This document shows, piece by piece, positions 18,130-28,690 of a stretch of DNA of 64,000 bases. The notes under the pieces are model-generated. The model was not told the origin of the DNA, searched no databases, and worked only from the letters and a program-made list of their open reading frames with translations. The stretch lies in contig NZ_NUGT01000009.1 in assembly GCF_002574545.1 (NCBI RefSeq), positions 71,798 to 135,797 of the forward strand. Reading direction: 5' to 3'. A program made the position numbers and the translations under genes. Source of the stretch: Bacillus sp. AFS055030. GTDB taxonomy: Bacteria > Bacillota > Bacilli > Bacillales > Bacillaceae_G. Position 1 is the stretch's first letter. Every line of letters begins with the position of its first letter.

Positions 18130-18198
18130 AATGCCTTCTCCCTTCACAGTGAAATCGTTTGCAATAGATTCTAAAAAAAACGATTTCTTCAAACCGTT

Positions 18199-18393
18199 TT
18201 ATTTTTTAATTTGATCCATCTCTTTTTTTAATATCATGGTTGCAACTTGTAAATCTTTACTTTCAAGTATATTCGCTAAAAATAATTCTTTCAGCTCATC
18301 TTGCATTAACATCAAGTCAGCTAATCGATCACCTGTATAAATAATGGTGCCATAACTTTTTAGAAATTGTTGAATGTCATATACGGATTTCAT
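18199..18393 (-). CDS. yqgQ: YqgQ family protein (DUF910)
   Basis: Small helical protein of 64 residues, beginning MKSVYDIQQFLKSYG and containing YTGDRLADLMLMQDELKELF. This matches DUF910 (YqgQ), which precedes glcK in B. subtilis. The family is a small three-helix bundle suggested to bind nucleic acid, but its function is unproven. It is the first gene of the yqgQ-glcK unit. The rhomboid protease gene yqgP that I would expect just upstream is absent. Confidence 0.88.
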   Translation of the reverse strand: MKSVYDIQQFLKSYGTIIYTGDRLADLMLMQDELKELFLANILESKDLQVATMILKKEMDQIKK

Positions 18394-18504
18394 ACTTAAC
18401 TCCTATAATTTTATCTTTCTAAATATGTAATAAGTATAAGTTGGAAACGATTACTCGTCAATGTGAAATACCAAACAAACCATTTATTTTATAGGCAATT
18501 TTAA

Positions 18505-19245
18505 TTATTTTTTAGGCATCATTACTTCCTCTAAAGCTAAATCATTTTCATACAAATATGTAGCGTATTTAATGCCGATATATCTAATATGCCATGGCTC
18601 ATAATTGTATTTGGTACTATTTACTTTGTCCTCTGGATATCGAATAATAAATCCAAATTCATGTGCATGGTCAGAAAGCCACACTCCTTCTTTCGTTTCT
18701 CCGAATTCTTGTTCAAGCTTGTTTGCAAAATTTGGAGATGAAACATCGATTGATAATCCAGTTTGATGTTCGCTTGTACCAGGAACAGCACTAAAAGATT
18801 GAGTCCAATCTTCGCCATAAATTTGTAAATAATAATTATACAAGCTTTTTTGTCGTTCAAAAGAGCGATATGCTGAAACTGGAGTAAGTTTTATGCCATT
18901 TGTTTCTGCTCTTTCAAATAACATTTCTAAAGCATGAGCTGCCTCTTTCCTCATTAATGTCTTATCTTTGTTTACACCATGTAAAGGAACGATCGGATAA
19001 ATTAAATCTGGCGGTATATATCCATCTGGTAACTTTCTTTCTTTATTAATTAACACTAAATTAGAAGTAGGATTCGTAACAGTTAATAATCCATTCTCAG
19101 CTTCAATCGCTGTATCATCGTAATTAGGAAATTTCAATGAATTCTCTTTATGCTTTTTTAGATGATATATACCTAAAAATAGTGCTAGTCCAATAATGAA
19201 TATGATCATTAACACCCATGTGTATTTACCCTTTATTTTTTTCAA
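18505..19245 (-). CDS. VanY-type D-alanyl-D-alanine carboxypeptidase (M15B)
   Basis: Membrane-anchored peptidase of 246 residues predicted to trim the terminal D-Ala from peptidoglycan stem peptides. One transmembrane helix lies at residues 10-28 with a basic N terminus, and the catalytic domain is outside. Zinc ligands fit H160 and D167 (SEHQTGLSIDV) and H219 with catalytic E216 (YEPWHI); SAYRSFERQ is the usual upstream motif. It is apparently monocistronic. It is not necessarily linked to vancomycin resistance, since no van regulators or ligases are nearby. Confidence 0.88.
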   Translation of the reverse strand: MKKIKGKYTWVLMIIFIIGLALFLGIYHLKKHKENSLKFPNYDDTAIEAENGLLTVTNPTSNLVLINKERKLPDGYIPPDLIYPIVPLHGVNKDKTLMRKEAAHALEMLFERAETNGIKLTPVSAYRSFERQKSLYNYYLQIYGEDWTQSFSAVPGTSEHQTGLSIDVSSPNFANKLEQEFGETKEGVWLSDHAHEFGFIIRYPEDKVNSTKYNYEPWHIRYIGIKYATYLYENDLALEEVMMPKK

Positions 19246-19319
19246 AATTACCTCCTTAACATCTTTATGATACTTTTACAATATTAAAAAATGTCATATT
19301 TTTCAATCTTTTTAAACAC

Positions 19320-19351
19320 AAAGACCTCTTTCAATTTAGAAAGAGGTCTTT
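19320..19351 (-). terminator. Terminator of ldh
   Basis: AAAGACCTCTTTC pairs perfectly with GAAAGAGGTCTTT around a 6-base loop, directly after the ldh stop. Confidence 0.85.
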
Positions 19352-19357
19352 GTTGTT

Positions 19358-20350
<993 letters not shown>

Positions 20351-20381
20351 CTATATTATATATGTATATCCACTAAAAAGT

Positions 20382-20399
20382 TTGTGAAACTTTTTACAA
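20382..20399. promoter_or_regulatory. Rex operator upstream of ldh
   Basis: TTGTGAAA-CT-TTTTACAA matches the Rex consensus TTGTGAAA-N2-TTTCACAA at 15 of 16 positions. Rex is the NADH-sensing repressor of fermentation genes in Firmicutes, and ldh is a classical target. The assignment is from sequence only. Confidence 0.8.
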
Positions 20400-20498
20400 A
20401 TTTGTTACAGTTTAAGTCGTGTACAAATTTGATTTATTCATCATTAGACTAAAATTAAGTCTATCCTATTTTCAATCAAATCGTGTCACATTATGCAC

Positions 20499-21065
20499 TT
20501 AGTCAATCGCTTTTATAATTCTTGATTCTGTTAAAATTAACGGCATTTTAATGTCATGTTTTTCTGTTGGTAGTTCATCAATGATTTGGATATCATATGC
20601 TAAGGCTAAGAGTTGATTAGTATAATCTTCTAAGTAACGATCATAATAGCCACCACCATATCCAAGTCTTTTTCCACTTTTTGTATAGGCTACTCCAGGA
20701 ACAATTATTAAATCGATTAATTCTTTCTTTATTTCCTCACATTTTTCTTCAATTGGCTCTTGTATTCCAAAATACCCTTTCTTTAAATCATCGAATGAAT
20801 TAATTTTGTAAAAGTGCATTTTTCTTGTTTCATGGTTACATTTAGGCACAACAACTGATTTATTCATTTTCCAACAAGTAGTGATTAAATACTTAGTATT
20901 TATTTCATGCTCCATTGGCATAGTCGTTGCGATAAGATCTGCACTCTTCATTTGTTCTGTACTTAATAATTTTTCTATAATTAGTTTGGACTTTTCGTCT
21001 CTGTCCGTTACTGAAATATTTTTCAAGTTTTTCATCATTAAATTTCTAATTTCTTTTTTTTCCAT
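20499..21065 (-). CDS. yqgN: 5-formyltetrahydrofolate cyclo-ligase (YqgN)
   Basis: ATP-dependent 5-formyltetrahydrofolate cyclo-ligase (MTHFS) of 188 residues, which salvages 5-formyl-THF as 5,10-methenyl-THF. The nucleotide/phosphate motif RLGYGGGYYDRYL and the N-terminal KKEIRNLMMK basic helix are typical. The ATG at 21065 follows GGAGGCAAGTATC; the in-frame ATG five codons earlier overlaps the ribosome binding site. It is separated from ldh by about 190 bases and is not obviously in an operon with it. Confidence 0.9.
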   Translation of the reverse strand: MEKKEIRNLMMKNLKNISVTDRDEKSKLIIEKLLSTEQMKSADLIATTMPMEHEINTKYLITTCWKMNKSVVVPKCNHETRKMHFYKINSFDDLKKGYFGIQEPIEEKCEEIKKELIDLIIVPGVAYTKSGKRLGYGGGYYDRYLEDYTNQLLALAYDIQIIDELPTEKHDIKMPLILTESRIIKAID

Positions 21066-21165
21066 GATACTTGCCTCCATAGGTCAGGTTTAAGTTCTCT
21101 ATAAGTAAAGCGTTGTATAGAAGAAAAAATATATTCTAACTAAAATTATAATTTAAAAATAAAAA

Positions 21166-21191
21166 AAACAGTAGGAAAATTCCTACTGTTT
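21166..21191 (-). terminator. Terminator of rpmG
   Basis: AAACAGTAGGA pairs with TCCTACTGTTT across a 4-base loop, followed on the minus strand by TTTTTTATT. The stem begins within the rpmG stop codon. Confidence 0.85.
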
Positions 21192-21339
21192 ACTTTGTTT
21201 CGCGATGAACTGTAACTTTTTTAAGTCTTGGGCAATATTTTTTAAGCTCAAGACGGTCTGGGTTATTACGTTTATTTTTAGTAGTGATATAGTTACGATC
21301 TCCGCATTCTGTACATGCTAATGTAATATTTACGCGCAT
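21190..21339 (-). CDS. rpmG: 50S ribosomal protein L33
   Basis: Ribosomal protein L33 of 49 residues, starting [16 protein letters not shown]. The ATG at 21339 follows AGGAGGG and gives the standard length; the frame extends upstream without reason. Three of the four zinc-ribbon cysteines are present (C9, C12, C36), while the fourth position (residue 39) is leucine, so this is an intermediate between the C+ and C- forms of L33. It is monocistronic with its own terminator. Confidence 0.96.
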   Translation of the reverse strand: MRVNITLACTECGDRNYITTKNKRNNPDRLELKKYCPRLKKVTVHRETK

Positions 21340-21423
21340 TAATTTTCCCTCCTGACATAGTGACATAATCAGACTTGTATATAATAACATTCTTTCGCGA
21401 TAATTTCCATAGTTTTTATTGAT

Positions 21424-22410
21424 TCAATGTATTTCTTTTGATATTTTTTTTATTGAATTATGTACAAACTTATTTTCATAATTCAGAGTGTATTTTTGAA
21501 AGACAGCTTGATGATGTAATACACTACCTTGATCGATTCGAATATTAGAACTAATCGACACATATGGGCCAATTACACAGTTCTCTTCAATCGTAACATC
21601 ATTTCCAATAATAACAGGTGAAACAATCTTTACATTATTATTTATCGTTACATGCTCACCTAAAAAGATTCTCGGCAATATTTGAACAGCAGGAATAGGT
21701 AAGTTTAATTTCTCTTCAATCCAATCTACGTTAAGCTTGGCAAACCGTCTAGGTGTCCCATAATCAATCCAATAACCTTTTAATGGATAGGCATTTAATC
21801 TGATATTATTTTTTAGCATTAAAGGTATCAGGTCATTACTAATGTCAAAATAACGATTTTCTGGAATTTGAAATAATAATTCAGGATTCATGATATAAAT
21901 TCCGGTATTAACTAATTTACTAATTTCACTACCTTCATTCGGCTTTTCTATAAAATCGATTATTTGTCCATTTTTTACTTTTACATTTCCGTATGATCCA
22001 CATTTATCAACTTGTTTTACAAACATAGAAAATCTACTTTTACTTTCTAAATGAATTTTTATTGCCTCTCTAATATCACCGTCAAATAAAATATCACCAT
22101 TCACTAATAGAAAAGGTTCATTAAGAAAATGCTTAGAAAGTCTTAAACAACCAGCAGACCCTAAACTTTTTTCTTCTATAATATATTCAATTGAAACATT
22201 TTTTAATTTCATTGCATTGATCGTCTCGATTATTGATTGGGACATATAATGAAGCTGAATGATAAATTCATCAAAGCCAAGTCTTGTTAAATGTAATATT
22301 AAATGCTCAATTGCCGCTCTATTTGCGATTGGTAATAGTGGCTTAGGAATGTTGTTAGTAATTGGTAAAAGCCTTTGACCATATCCTCCAGCTAAAATAA
22401 CAACCTTCAT
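21424..22410 (-). CDS. Sugar-phosphate nucleotidyltransferase with left-handed beta-helix tail
   Basis: Protein of 328 residues. Residues 1-230 form a nucleotidyltransferase domain with VILAGGYGQRLLPIT...PKPLLPI at the N terminus, the metal aspartate in VNGDILF and an EKSLGSAGCL loop. Residues 250-310 carry hexapeptide repeats (VIIGNDVTIEENCVIGPYVSI) of a beta-helix. It resembles mannose-1-phosphate guanylyltransferase/glucose-1-phosphate transferases that make activated sugars for surface glycans; the precise sugar and nucleotide cannot be told. It sits alone between rpmG and phoU, and I do not know it from this position in B. subtilis. Confidence 0.8.
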   Translation of the reverse strand: MKVVILAGGYGQRLLPITNNIPKPLLPIANRAAIEHLILHLTRLGFDEFIIQLHYMSQSIIETINAMKLKNVSIEYIIEEKSLGSAGCLRLSKHFLNEPFLLVNGDILFDGDIREAIKIHLESKSRFSMFVKQVDKCGSYGNVKVKNGQIIDFIEKPNEGSEISKLVNTGIYIMNPELLFQIPENRYFDISNDLIPLMLKNNIRLNAYPLKGYWIDYGTPRRFAKLNVDWIEEKLNLPIPAVQILPRIFLGEHVTINNNVKIVSPVIIGNDVTIEENCVIGPYVSISSNIRIDQGSVLHHQAVFQKYTLNYENKFVHNSIKKISKEIH

Positions 22411-22473
22411 TTATTACCACCTCAATATCTCTTACTAGTTTAAGAAGTATGCTTAATATTACATAAATATGAC

Positions 22474-22513
22474 AAAAGGGCATTTAGATAAATTTTGTCT
22501 AAAACGCCCTTTT
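22474..22513 (-). terminator. Terminator of pstB-phoU
   Basis: AAAAGGGCATTTAGA at 22474-22488 pairs with TCTAAAACGCCCTTTT at 22499-22513 with one bulge, just after the phoU stop. Confidence 0.85.
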
Positions 22514-22541
22514 AACTTATTTATAAACAAATCTTTTGTTA

Positions 22542-23195
22542 TTATTGATTTAAAAAATAATGTTTCCCTTTAACTAGATAATAAATATTTTCTGCAATAT
22601 TTGTTGCATAATCTGCAATTCTTTCAAGATATCTACAAATAAATGCCATTTGCATAATATTGGATACATGCTCAGGTGAATTTGCCATACTCGTCATTAG
22701 AGTTCTAACAGTCGTTCCATATAATTCATCAACAAGATCGTCAATTTCACCAATCTCTTTGGCAGCTTGTAAATCTTCTGTACGGTATGCTTCTGAAGCT
22801 TTTGTTAACATATCTATGCCAAGTTCATGCATCTTTTCTATATTCTCAAGTGGCAATGTTTCTTGACGACTACGAATTCGAATTGTCGACTTTGCGATAT
22901 TTACCGCATAATCTGCAACGCGTTCAAGATCATGAGCAATCTTAATAGCCGTTAAATTTCTTCTCAAGTCTACAGCAACTGGTTGTTGTCTTGTAATAAT
23001 CACTAAAATTAATTCATTAATTTCTTTTTCTAATTTATTTATACGGTCATCTTCGTCAATTACTTCTAAAGCAGTTTCAACATTTTCTGTACGAAATGCC
23101 TCCATACTTTTAATAACTGCTTTTTTTGTTTTCTCAGCTAATTCGATGATCATTTCTTGTAATGATTTTAAGTCTGCTTCAAATTGATTTCTCAT
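22542..23195 (-). CDS. phoU: Phosphate signalling protein PhoU
   Basis: PhoU of 217 residues, with two three-helix PhoU repeats. The metal-binding signatures are visible in both, RVADYAVNIAKS in the first half and RIADYATNIAENI in the second. PhoU links the state of the PstSCAB phosphate transporter to PhoR and restrains uptake. The ATG at 23195 follows AGGTGA; a GTG one codon upstream is also possible. It lies 23 bases after pstB, in the same transcription unit. Confidence 0.93.
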   Translation of the reverse strand: MRNQFEADLKSLQEMIIELAEKTKKAVIKSMEAFRTENVETALEVIDEDDRINKLEKEINELILVIITRQQPVAVDLRRNLTAIKIAHDLERVADYAVNIAKSTIRIRSRQETLPLENIEKMHELGIDMLTKASEAYRTEDLQAAKEIGEIDDLVDELYGTTVRTLMTSMANSPEHVSNIMQMAFICRYLERIADYATNIAENIYYLVKGKHYFLNQ

Positions 23196-23218
23196 CACTA
23201 TTCACCTGTTCCCTTCTA

Positions 23219-24046
23219 TTATCCGAATCGTCCGGTAATATAATCTTCCGTACGTTTATCTTTCGGTGTTGAGAACAGTTTATTGGTATCTGAGAACTCA
23301 ACTACTTCACCGCTTAAAAAGAAAGCAGTTTTATCCGAAACACGAGCTGCTTGCTGCATATTATGGGTAACAATAATAATACTAAAATCTTTTTTTAAAT
23401 CGTGAATTAACTCTTCAACTTTTAAAGTTGAAATAGGATCTAGTGCTGAAGTTGGTTCATCCATCAAAATAACATCCGGCTCGATGGCTAAACAGCGGGC
23501 GATACATAAACGTTGTTGTTGCCCTCCAGAAAGACCAAAAGCATTCTCATGCAAACGATCCTTAACCTCATCCCATATTGCTGCGCCTTTTAAACTTTTT
23601 TCAACAATCCGATTTAAGGTAGCTTTATCTTTAATACCATGAATTTTTGGTCCATATGCAACGTTTTCCCAAATCGACTTAGGAAATACGTTTGGCTTTT
23701 GGAATACCATTCCCACCTGTGTTCTTAATTCTTCAACTGGATAGTTTTTATCAAAAATATCTTGTTTGCGGTAAAGAATCTTTCCTTCTGTTCGAACTGA
23801 AGGGACTAACTCAACCATTCGATTTAATGTTTTTAAATAGGTCGATTTACCACATCCACTAGGTCCAATAATTGCAGTAACTTCATTCTCATAAATACTT
23901 AAATTTATATTTTTCAATGCCTTATCTTGTCCATACCATAAATTTAAATCTTGAGTATCATATACAACTGATTTATTTACGTTTGTACTTAGCTCTTCAA
24001 ACTCTTCATTTTTAATATGATTCTCTCTATTTAATGTCATTGTCAT
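23219..24046 (-). CDS. pstB: Phosphate ABC transporter ATP-binding protein PstB
   Basis: ATP-binding subunit of the high-affinity phosphate transporter, 275 residues. Walker A is GPSGCGKST, the signature motif [16 protein letters not shown], Walker [13 protein letters not shown] and the switch histidine THNM. It is close to PstB of the B. cereus group throughout. Its membrane partners PstC and PstA and the binding protein PstS are not in the window: the upstream neighbour is pbpA, and pstB has its own PhoP-type promoter region. Either these partners are elsewhere or the locus was reduced. Confidence 0.95.
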   Translation of the reverse strand: MTMTLNRENHIKNEEFEELSTNVNKSVVYDTQDLNLWYGQDKALKNINLSIYENEVTAIIGPSGCGKSTYLKTLNRMVELVPSVRTEGKILYRKQDIFDKNYPVEELRTQVGMVFQKPNVFPKSIWENVAYGPKIHGIKDKATLNRIVEKSLKGAAIWDEVKDRLHENAFGLSGGQQQRLCIARCLAIEPDVILMDEPTSALDPISTLKVEELIHDLKKDFSIIIVTHNMQQAARVSDKTAFFLSGEVVEFSDTNKLFSTPKDKRTEDYITGRFG

Positions 24047-24153
24047 TACTTTTGTCCCCTCTCATCCTAAAGGAAGCTTTCTATTATCTAAAAATTTTCT
24101 TAACAATCGATAACATTTAAAATCGTTTAATTCAGTAATACATTACACGAATA

Positions 24154-24207
24154 ATCATATTCTCAAACTATTAAACCTGTTTTAACCGAATGTAAAGATT
24201 ATGTAAA
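24154..24207 (-). promoter_or_regulatory. PhoP-box promoter of pstB-phoU
   Basis: Reading the minus strand, four TT(A/T)A-like hexamers recur at exact 11-base steps: TTTACA (24207-24202), TTTACA (24196-24191), TTAAAA (24185-24180) and TTAATA (24174-24169). This is the arrangement of PhoP~P boxes in Bacillus Pho-regulon promoters. A possible -10, TATGAT, lies at 24159-24154. Confidence 0.75.
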
Positions 24208-24261
24208 TAAGTTCAGACGGTGAAGGAAGGGTGTTGAATAGAAGTTGTTTTCCAAATAAAA

Positions 24262-24287
24262 AAGAGAAGGGTCTGCCCCCTTCTCTT
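24262..24287 (-). terminator. Terminator of pbpA
   Basis: AAGAGAAGGG at 24262-24271 pairs with CCCTTCTCTT at 24278-24287, followed on the minus strand by TTTTATTTGG. It directly precedes the pbpA stop on the plus strand. Confidence 0.85.
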
Positions 24288-24289
24288 CC

Positions 24290-26449
24290 CTATTGAGTTT
24301 TATTTTGAGTGTTTTGTTTATCTTGATTGTCTTGTTTATCTAGAATGTCTTTTGGTTCATCGTTATAAATTGATTGTCTTTCTTTTTTCAATTTAAAGTA
24401 TTCATCCATAATATCTCGGCCAATGTATTTATTAACAGGCGCTTGGTCAGTTTGTAACCAAGGAACTACTACTACAAAGGCAATTTCAGGATTGTCATAT
24501 GGAGCATATCCCATCAATGTTTCATTATAAGTTTTTTGTGGCCCGTTGTATTTTTTACGATCTGGACCGTCGTATACAGATTGGGCTGTACCTGTTTTAC
24601 CAGCTACTTTATAGTCTACACCCGTGAAGTATTTTCGAGCTGTACCACCAGTCTCATTATATACTTTGATAAAACCTTGTTTAACATGATCGATGTATGA
24701 TTGTTTCATATCGATTCGATTTAATATTTTAGGCTTAATTTCTTGTCTAATGACACCATTATCTTCACCAATTGAAGGTTGTCTCAATTCTTTTGCAACA
24801 TGTGGTTGAATTCTGTAACCGCCATTTGCGATTGTAGATACATATTGTGCTAATTGAAGTGGTGTATACGTATCATACTGCCCAATCGCCATATCTAGTA
24901 GGAAACCTGGGCTTTTGTCTACACCTTTAAATCCAATTGCTTCATTTGGTAAATCAATTCCAGTTTTAACGCCAAGTCCGAATTGACTAAAACTTTTTCG
25001 GAATGTATCAAACGCTTTTACATCGATATCTAATGGCCTATTTTCTACGTAATGTGCTTTTCCAATAGCCATAGCTGTTCGGAACATATAAACGTTTGAT
25101 GAATACTTAAGCGCATCTAAATCATTAATCCAACCGAAGTTTTTATATGAAGCTTTCACTGGTGTACCAGCAATTCTAATTGGTGTATCGTATAGCCTTT
25201 GCCCTGGAGTAATTGCCCCTGTTTGATAACCAGTTAAAAGAGTTGCACCTTTTACAGTTGAACCCATCTCATAAGATGAAGTAAGATTTCCTGTTGCGTA
25301 ATCTACTATTTTATTTTTCCCTGTCTTTTTGTCTTTAACAATCTGCTTACCAGACATCGCTAAAATTTCACCTGTATTTGGATTAATCATCGTAACAAAT
25401 GCACGGTCTAAATAACGACCATTTGACGTTGCTTTAGCTTTTATAAGCTCTCTTTTAACGATTTCATCAACTTTACCTTGAAGTTCAATATCAATTGATA
25501 GTACTAAATCACTTCCGGGTTCCCCTTCTGTAATCACTTTCGTATCAACCACATTTCCGTTTGAATCAATAACATTTTGTGCTTTACCTTTTGTACCACG
25601 TAAAACATCCTCATACTGCTTTTCAATATAACTTTTCCCTACACGATCATTACGGTCATAACCACGCGCTAAATAATAATCAACATTTTGAGCAGGTAAT
25701 CCTTCTTTTTCAGAAGTAATATTACCTAAAATAGTTCGGAATGTATCTTCATAAACGTATTTTCTTTCCCAATTTGTCGTTACATCTACACCTGGAAGCT
25801 CGTCCAAATGTTCGCTAACTGTAGCATATTCTTTTTCAGTAACTCCTTCACTTTTAATTGTTTGAGGAGTTAGTGCATAACCAGCACTCATCTGCTTGTA
25901 AATTGCAAGTATTTGTAAGTCATTTGCACTAAGTGAATTGATATCATCCTCTGTAATTTTATCAATTTGCAAATTATAGTAAGCTTTATTATATGCAGCG
26001 TCATCATCTTTATTTTGAGCTTTTAATGTTTTATTCTCTTTTTTGGATACTAGTTTTTTTGCATCTTTAGGATTTGTTAATAACCAATAATCTTTTTTAT
26101 CTCGTTCTGTAATTTTATTAGTTGGCATATTAAGATAAGTTTTTAACTTTTTAGCCATTGTTAATAGCTCACCTGAAGAAGTACCTTTTTTTCTTGTATA
26201 CGTAATTGTACGCAAAGGCGTATTATCTACGACAACATTTCCGTTTCGATCTAAAATTTTCCCCCTTGGTACAGCTTGATCGACGGTCATATTTTCTGTA
26301 CGTTCTAACTCTAATTTATAGTCTTCACCTTTAACAATTTGTACGACACCTAATCTTAGAATTAAAACAGAAAATAAGACAAACACAAGAAAAAATAATG
26401 TATTCAGTCGTGTTGGTAATGTAATTTTATATTTCTTAGGCTTATTCAT
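24290..26449 (-). CDS. pbpA: Class B penicillin-binding protein 2 (transpeptidase)
   Basis: Elongation-specific class B PBP of 719 residues that crosslinks peptidoglycan with RodA. It has a short cytoplasmic N terminus, one membrane helix (about 14-37), a dimerisation domain containing the [10 protein letters not shown] motif at 61-70, and a C-terminal transpeptidase domain. Catalytic motifs are S397-TVK400, S450-S-N452 and K618-T-G620. The ATG at 26449 follows AGAGGAG; the open frame extends a further 32 codons without a ribosome binding site. It lies downstream of yqgE, as in B. subtilis. Confidence 0.94.
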   Translation of the reverse strand: MNKPKKYKITLPTRLNTLFFLVFVLFSVLILRLGVVQIVKGEDYKLELERTENMTVDQAVPRGKILDRNGNVVVDNTPLRTITYTRKKGTSSGELLTMAKKLKTYLNMPTNKITERDKKDYWLLTNPKDAKKLVSKKENKTLKAQNKDDDAAYNKAYYNLQIDKITEDDINSLSANDLQILAIYKQMSAGYALTPQTIKSEGVTEKEYATVSEHLDELPGVDVTTNWERKYVYEDTFRTILGNITSEKEGLPAQNVDYYLARGYDRNDRVGKSYIEKQYEDVLRGTKGKAQNVIDSNGNVVDTKVITEGEPGSDLVLSIDIELQGKVDEIVKRELIKAKATSNGRYLDRAFVTMINPNTGEILAMSGKQIVKDKKTGKNKIVDYATGNLTSSYEMGSTVKGATLLTGYQTGAITPGQRLYDTPIRIAGTPVKASYKNFGWINDLDALKYSSNVYMFRTAMAIGKAHYVENRPLDIDVKAFDTFRKSFSQFGLGVKTGIDLPNEAIGFKGVDKSPGFLLDMAIGQYDTYTPLQLAQYVSTIANGGYRIQPHVAKELRQPSIGEDNGVIRQEIKPKILNRIDMKQSYIDHVKQGFIKVYNETGGTARKYFTGVDYKVAGKTGTAQSVYDGPDRKKYNGPQKTYNETLMGYAPYDNPEIAFVVVVPWLQTDQAPVNKYIGRDIMDEYFKLKKERQSIYNDEPKDILDKQDNQDKQNTQNKTQ

Positions 26450-26548
26450 TTTTTCTCCTCTTTTTTCTACAAATACTAATTCTACATATAATTTTATTGT
26501 CTTGAAAATAGAATAACTGCTTAGTTTTTGACAATTTAGTGACAATAA

Positions 26549-27766
26549 TTAAGCATGCTTATATTCTAAATTCCTCATTACGAAATAGACCAAAAAGTGT
26601 CCAGCACCAAATAAACACATTAATAGTGGAATTACTTTTTCTGGTGGAAATATCGATGTACATACAATGAAAACTGCAATAGAAAACATTCTACCGCTAT
26701 TTAAATACACTTCACGTATTACGATATATTCCACTCTATATTCCCTGGCCTTATACGATTTTCCTATTATATCATATGTTAAAGATAAGTAAGGTACTAA
26801 AATGATTGGATACGCCAAAGAAATTATTGCACCGTAGATCATTAATAAAGGAAAAGAAACTTTAAAAGCGATTACAAAAACAGCGCAGAATAATAGTAAA
26901 CCGCCAATAAAGATCGCTTTCATTCTATAATTTTCTTTTATAATCCTTGTAACGATATAATAGGTAATAAAGCTAATTAATGATGTAAGTAGCCCGTATT
27001 TCCCTAATGCAAATTCACTTCCTGTTGATATAAAAATATAAATTGAAATAACAAACAGAAAAATTCCTTCCCGAGTCCCTTGAAAGAAATTAGCATAAGT
27101 TACTTTTCGCCAATTTTCATTTAATTTTCTTTCTTGTATAACTCGCTTAATATTGAACTCACTATCAAGTTCCCGTCTAATTAAGAAACAACTTAAAACT
27201 ACTGCACATATAAATAAGATAACTGCAGCAAGAAACACAAAATGATATCCTTTATTTCCGATCATTGAGGAAATAATTACTCCTGCAATAAACGGGCCAA
27301 TCATACCTGTGAACGAATTAATAATCCCTAAAAAACCATTAAAAAATTGTCTAGTTTCAGGTTCAGTAACTTCAAACGTTAATAAATTAAAAGCTAAATA
27401 GTAACATCCATTCCCAATTCCTAAGATTGCCCCAATCAAAATTGTTGCTAATAATGTCTTCGTTTCAAAAAGTAAAACAACTATGTAGAATATTGCTAAA
27501 AAAGAAATACCAGCCCTTAAAATGAAAACTCGATCAATTGTTTTAGCTAATCTTCCTGCAATTACGAATGTAATAGCTTGGAAAAAAGCAATCGAAAATT
27601 GGTATGAAGCAATTGGTAAATAATTATTTGATTGCTTCCACAAATAAACATTTACAAATGTGCTAGATAAAGCTGTCGCTAAAGTAAACAATCCACTAAC
27701 ACTCAGTAAAAGAATTAAGTCTTTATTTAAATCTACATCACCTAATAAAAATTTCCACTTACTCAT
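26549..27766 (-). CDS. yqgE: MFS transporter YqgE
   Basis: Major facilitator superfamily protein of 405 residues with about 12 membrane helices, in two halves around a hydrophilic loop near residues 195-220. The GRLAKTIDR segment after helix 2 corresponds to the MFS loop 2-3 motif. Position between sodA and pbpA and overall size match B. subtilis YqgE. Substrate is unknown and there is no sequence basis to guess it. Confidence 0.85.
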   Translation of the reverse strand: MSKWKFLLGDVDLNKDLILLLSVSGLFTLATALSSTFVNVYLWKQSNNYLPIASYQFSIAFFQAITFVIAGRLAKTIDRVFILRAGISFLAIFYIVVLLFETKTLLATILIGAILGIGNGCYYLAFNLLTFEVTEPETRQFFNGFLGIINSFTGMIGPFIAGVIISSMIGNKGYHFVFLAAVILFICAVVLSCFLIRRELDSEFNIKRVIQERKLNENWRKVTYANFFQGTREGIFLFVISIYIFISTGSEFALGKYGLLTSLISFITYYIVTRIIKENYRMKAIFIGGLLLFCAVFVIAFKVSFPLLMIYGAIISLAYPIILVPYLSLTYDIIGKSYKAREYRVEYIVIREVYLNSGRMFSIAVFIVCTSIFPPEKVIPLLMCLFGAGHFLVYFVMRNLEYKHA

Positions 27767-27839
27767 AATAAACTCTCCTTTGTCTCATGAACTAGTTTTC
27801 CGAGTAAATGAAAATTTATCCTTTTTTTAGCCATAAAAA

Positions 27840-27868
27840 AACACTACTTAAATAAATTAAGTAGTGTT
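27840..27868 (-). terminator. Terminator of sodA
   Basis: AACACTACTTAA at 27840-27851 pairs perfectly with TTAAGTAGTGTT at 27857-27868; the minus strand continues with TTTTTTATGG. Confidence 0.88.
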
Positions 27869-27881
27869 CATTTTTTATAAA

Positions 27882-28490
27882 TTATTTAGCAGCTTGGTAT
27901 AATTCTTCTACTTTTTCCCAGTTAACTACATTCCAGAATGCACCAACGTAGTCAGGACGTTTGTTTTGGTAGTTTAAGTAGTAAGCATGCTCCCATACAT
28001 CTAAACCTAAGATAGGAGTTTTACCTTCCATTAATGGTGAATCTTGGTTAGCAGTGCTAGTCACTTCTAACTCACCATTGTTTACTACTAACCAAGCCCA
28101 ACCAGAACCAAAACGAGTTAATGCAGCTTGAGTGAAAGCAGCTTTAAACTCATCTAGGCTACCGAATTTAGCGTTAATTGCTTCAGCAACTTCACCAACT
28201 GGAGTACCTGTACCTTCTGGAGTTAATAATGTCCAGAATAAGCTATGGTTAGCATGTCCACCACCATTGTTACGTACTGCTGTACGGATTCCTTCTGGAA
28301 GTGCATCTAAGTTTGAAATTAATTCTTCAATTGAAGAAGCAGCTACTTCTTTCCCTTCTAAAGCAGCGTTTAAGTTTGTTACATATGTATTGTGGTGACG
28401 AGTGTGATGAATATTCATTGTTTCTTTATCAAAGTGTGGCTCTAATGCATCATAAGCATAAGGTAATTGTGGTAATTCAAATTTTGACAT
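27882..28490 (-). CDS. sodA: Manganese superoxide dismutase
   Basis: Mn/Fe-family superoxide dismutase of 202 residues, converting superoxide to hydrogen peroxide and oxygen in the cytosol. Metal-ligand motifs are [15 protein letters not shown] and DVWEHAYYL. Gly-Gly-His ([10 protein letters not shown]) and the overall sequence indicate the manganese form. The ATG at 28490 follows GGGAGG and gives the standard length; the longer open frame is not supported. It is monocistronic, ending in a strong terminator. Confidence 0.97.
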   Translation of the reverse strand: MSKFELPQLPYAYDALEPHFDKETMNIHHTRHHNTYVTNLNAALEGKEVAASSIEELISNLDALPEGIRTAVRNNGGGHANHSLFWTLLTPEGTGTPVGEVAEAINAKFGSLDEFKAAFTQAALTRFGSGWAWLVVNNGELEVTSTANQDSPLMEGKTPILGLDVWEHAYYLNYQNKRPDYVGAFWNVVNWEKVEELYQAAK

Positions 28491-28646
28491 TTTTAATTTC
28501 CTCCCAAAGATAATAGTGAATTTCAATTTAAACTTATCAAATATACAGAAAGATTTCAACAGTAATGCTCGAGAAAAGGAAAAGAAAGTAAAAAACATTA
28601 ATTCCTGGAAGAAAAATTTCATCTTTATTATTTAACAATCAAACGA

Positions 28647-28680
28647 AAAAAGTCTTCAACAAAAATGTTGAAGACTTTTT
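28647..28680 (-). terminator. Terminator of the tRNA cluster
   Basis: AAAAAGTCTTCAAC pairs perfectly with GTTGAAGACTTTTT around a 6-base loop, ten bases beyond the 3' end of tRNA-Ser. Confidence 0.88.
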
Positions 28681-28690
28681 CACTAAATAA

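Noticed and set aside
17558-18214. 218-residue open frame on the plus strand, opposite glcK
   Set aside because: It lies wholly antisense to glcK, has a Ser/Pro/Ile-rich composition typical of a shadow frame and no ribosome binding site.
18505-19245. Vancomycin resistance gene
   Set aside because: VanY-type carboxypeptidases are common in Bacillus; no vanHAX or vanRS genes are nearby.
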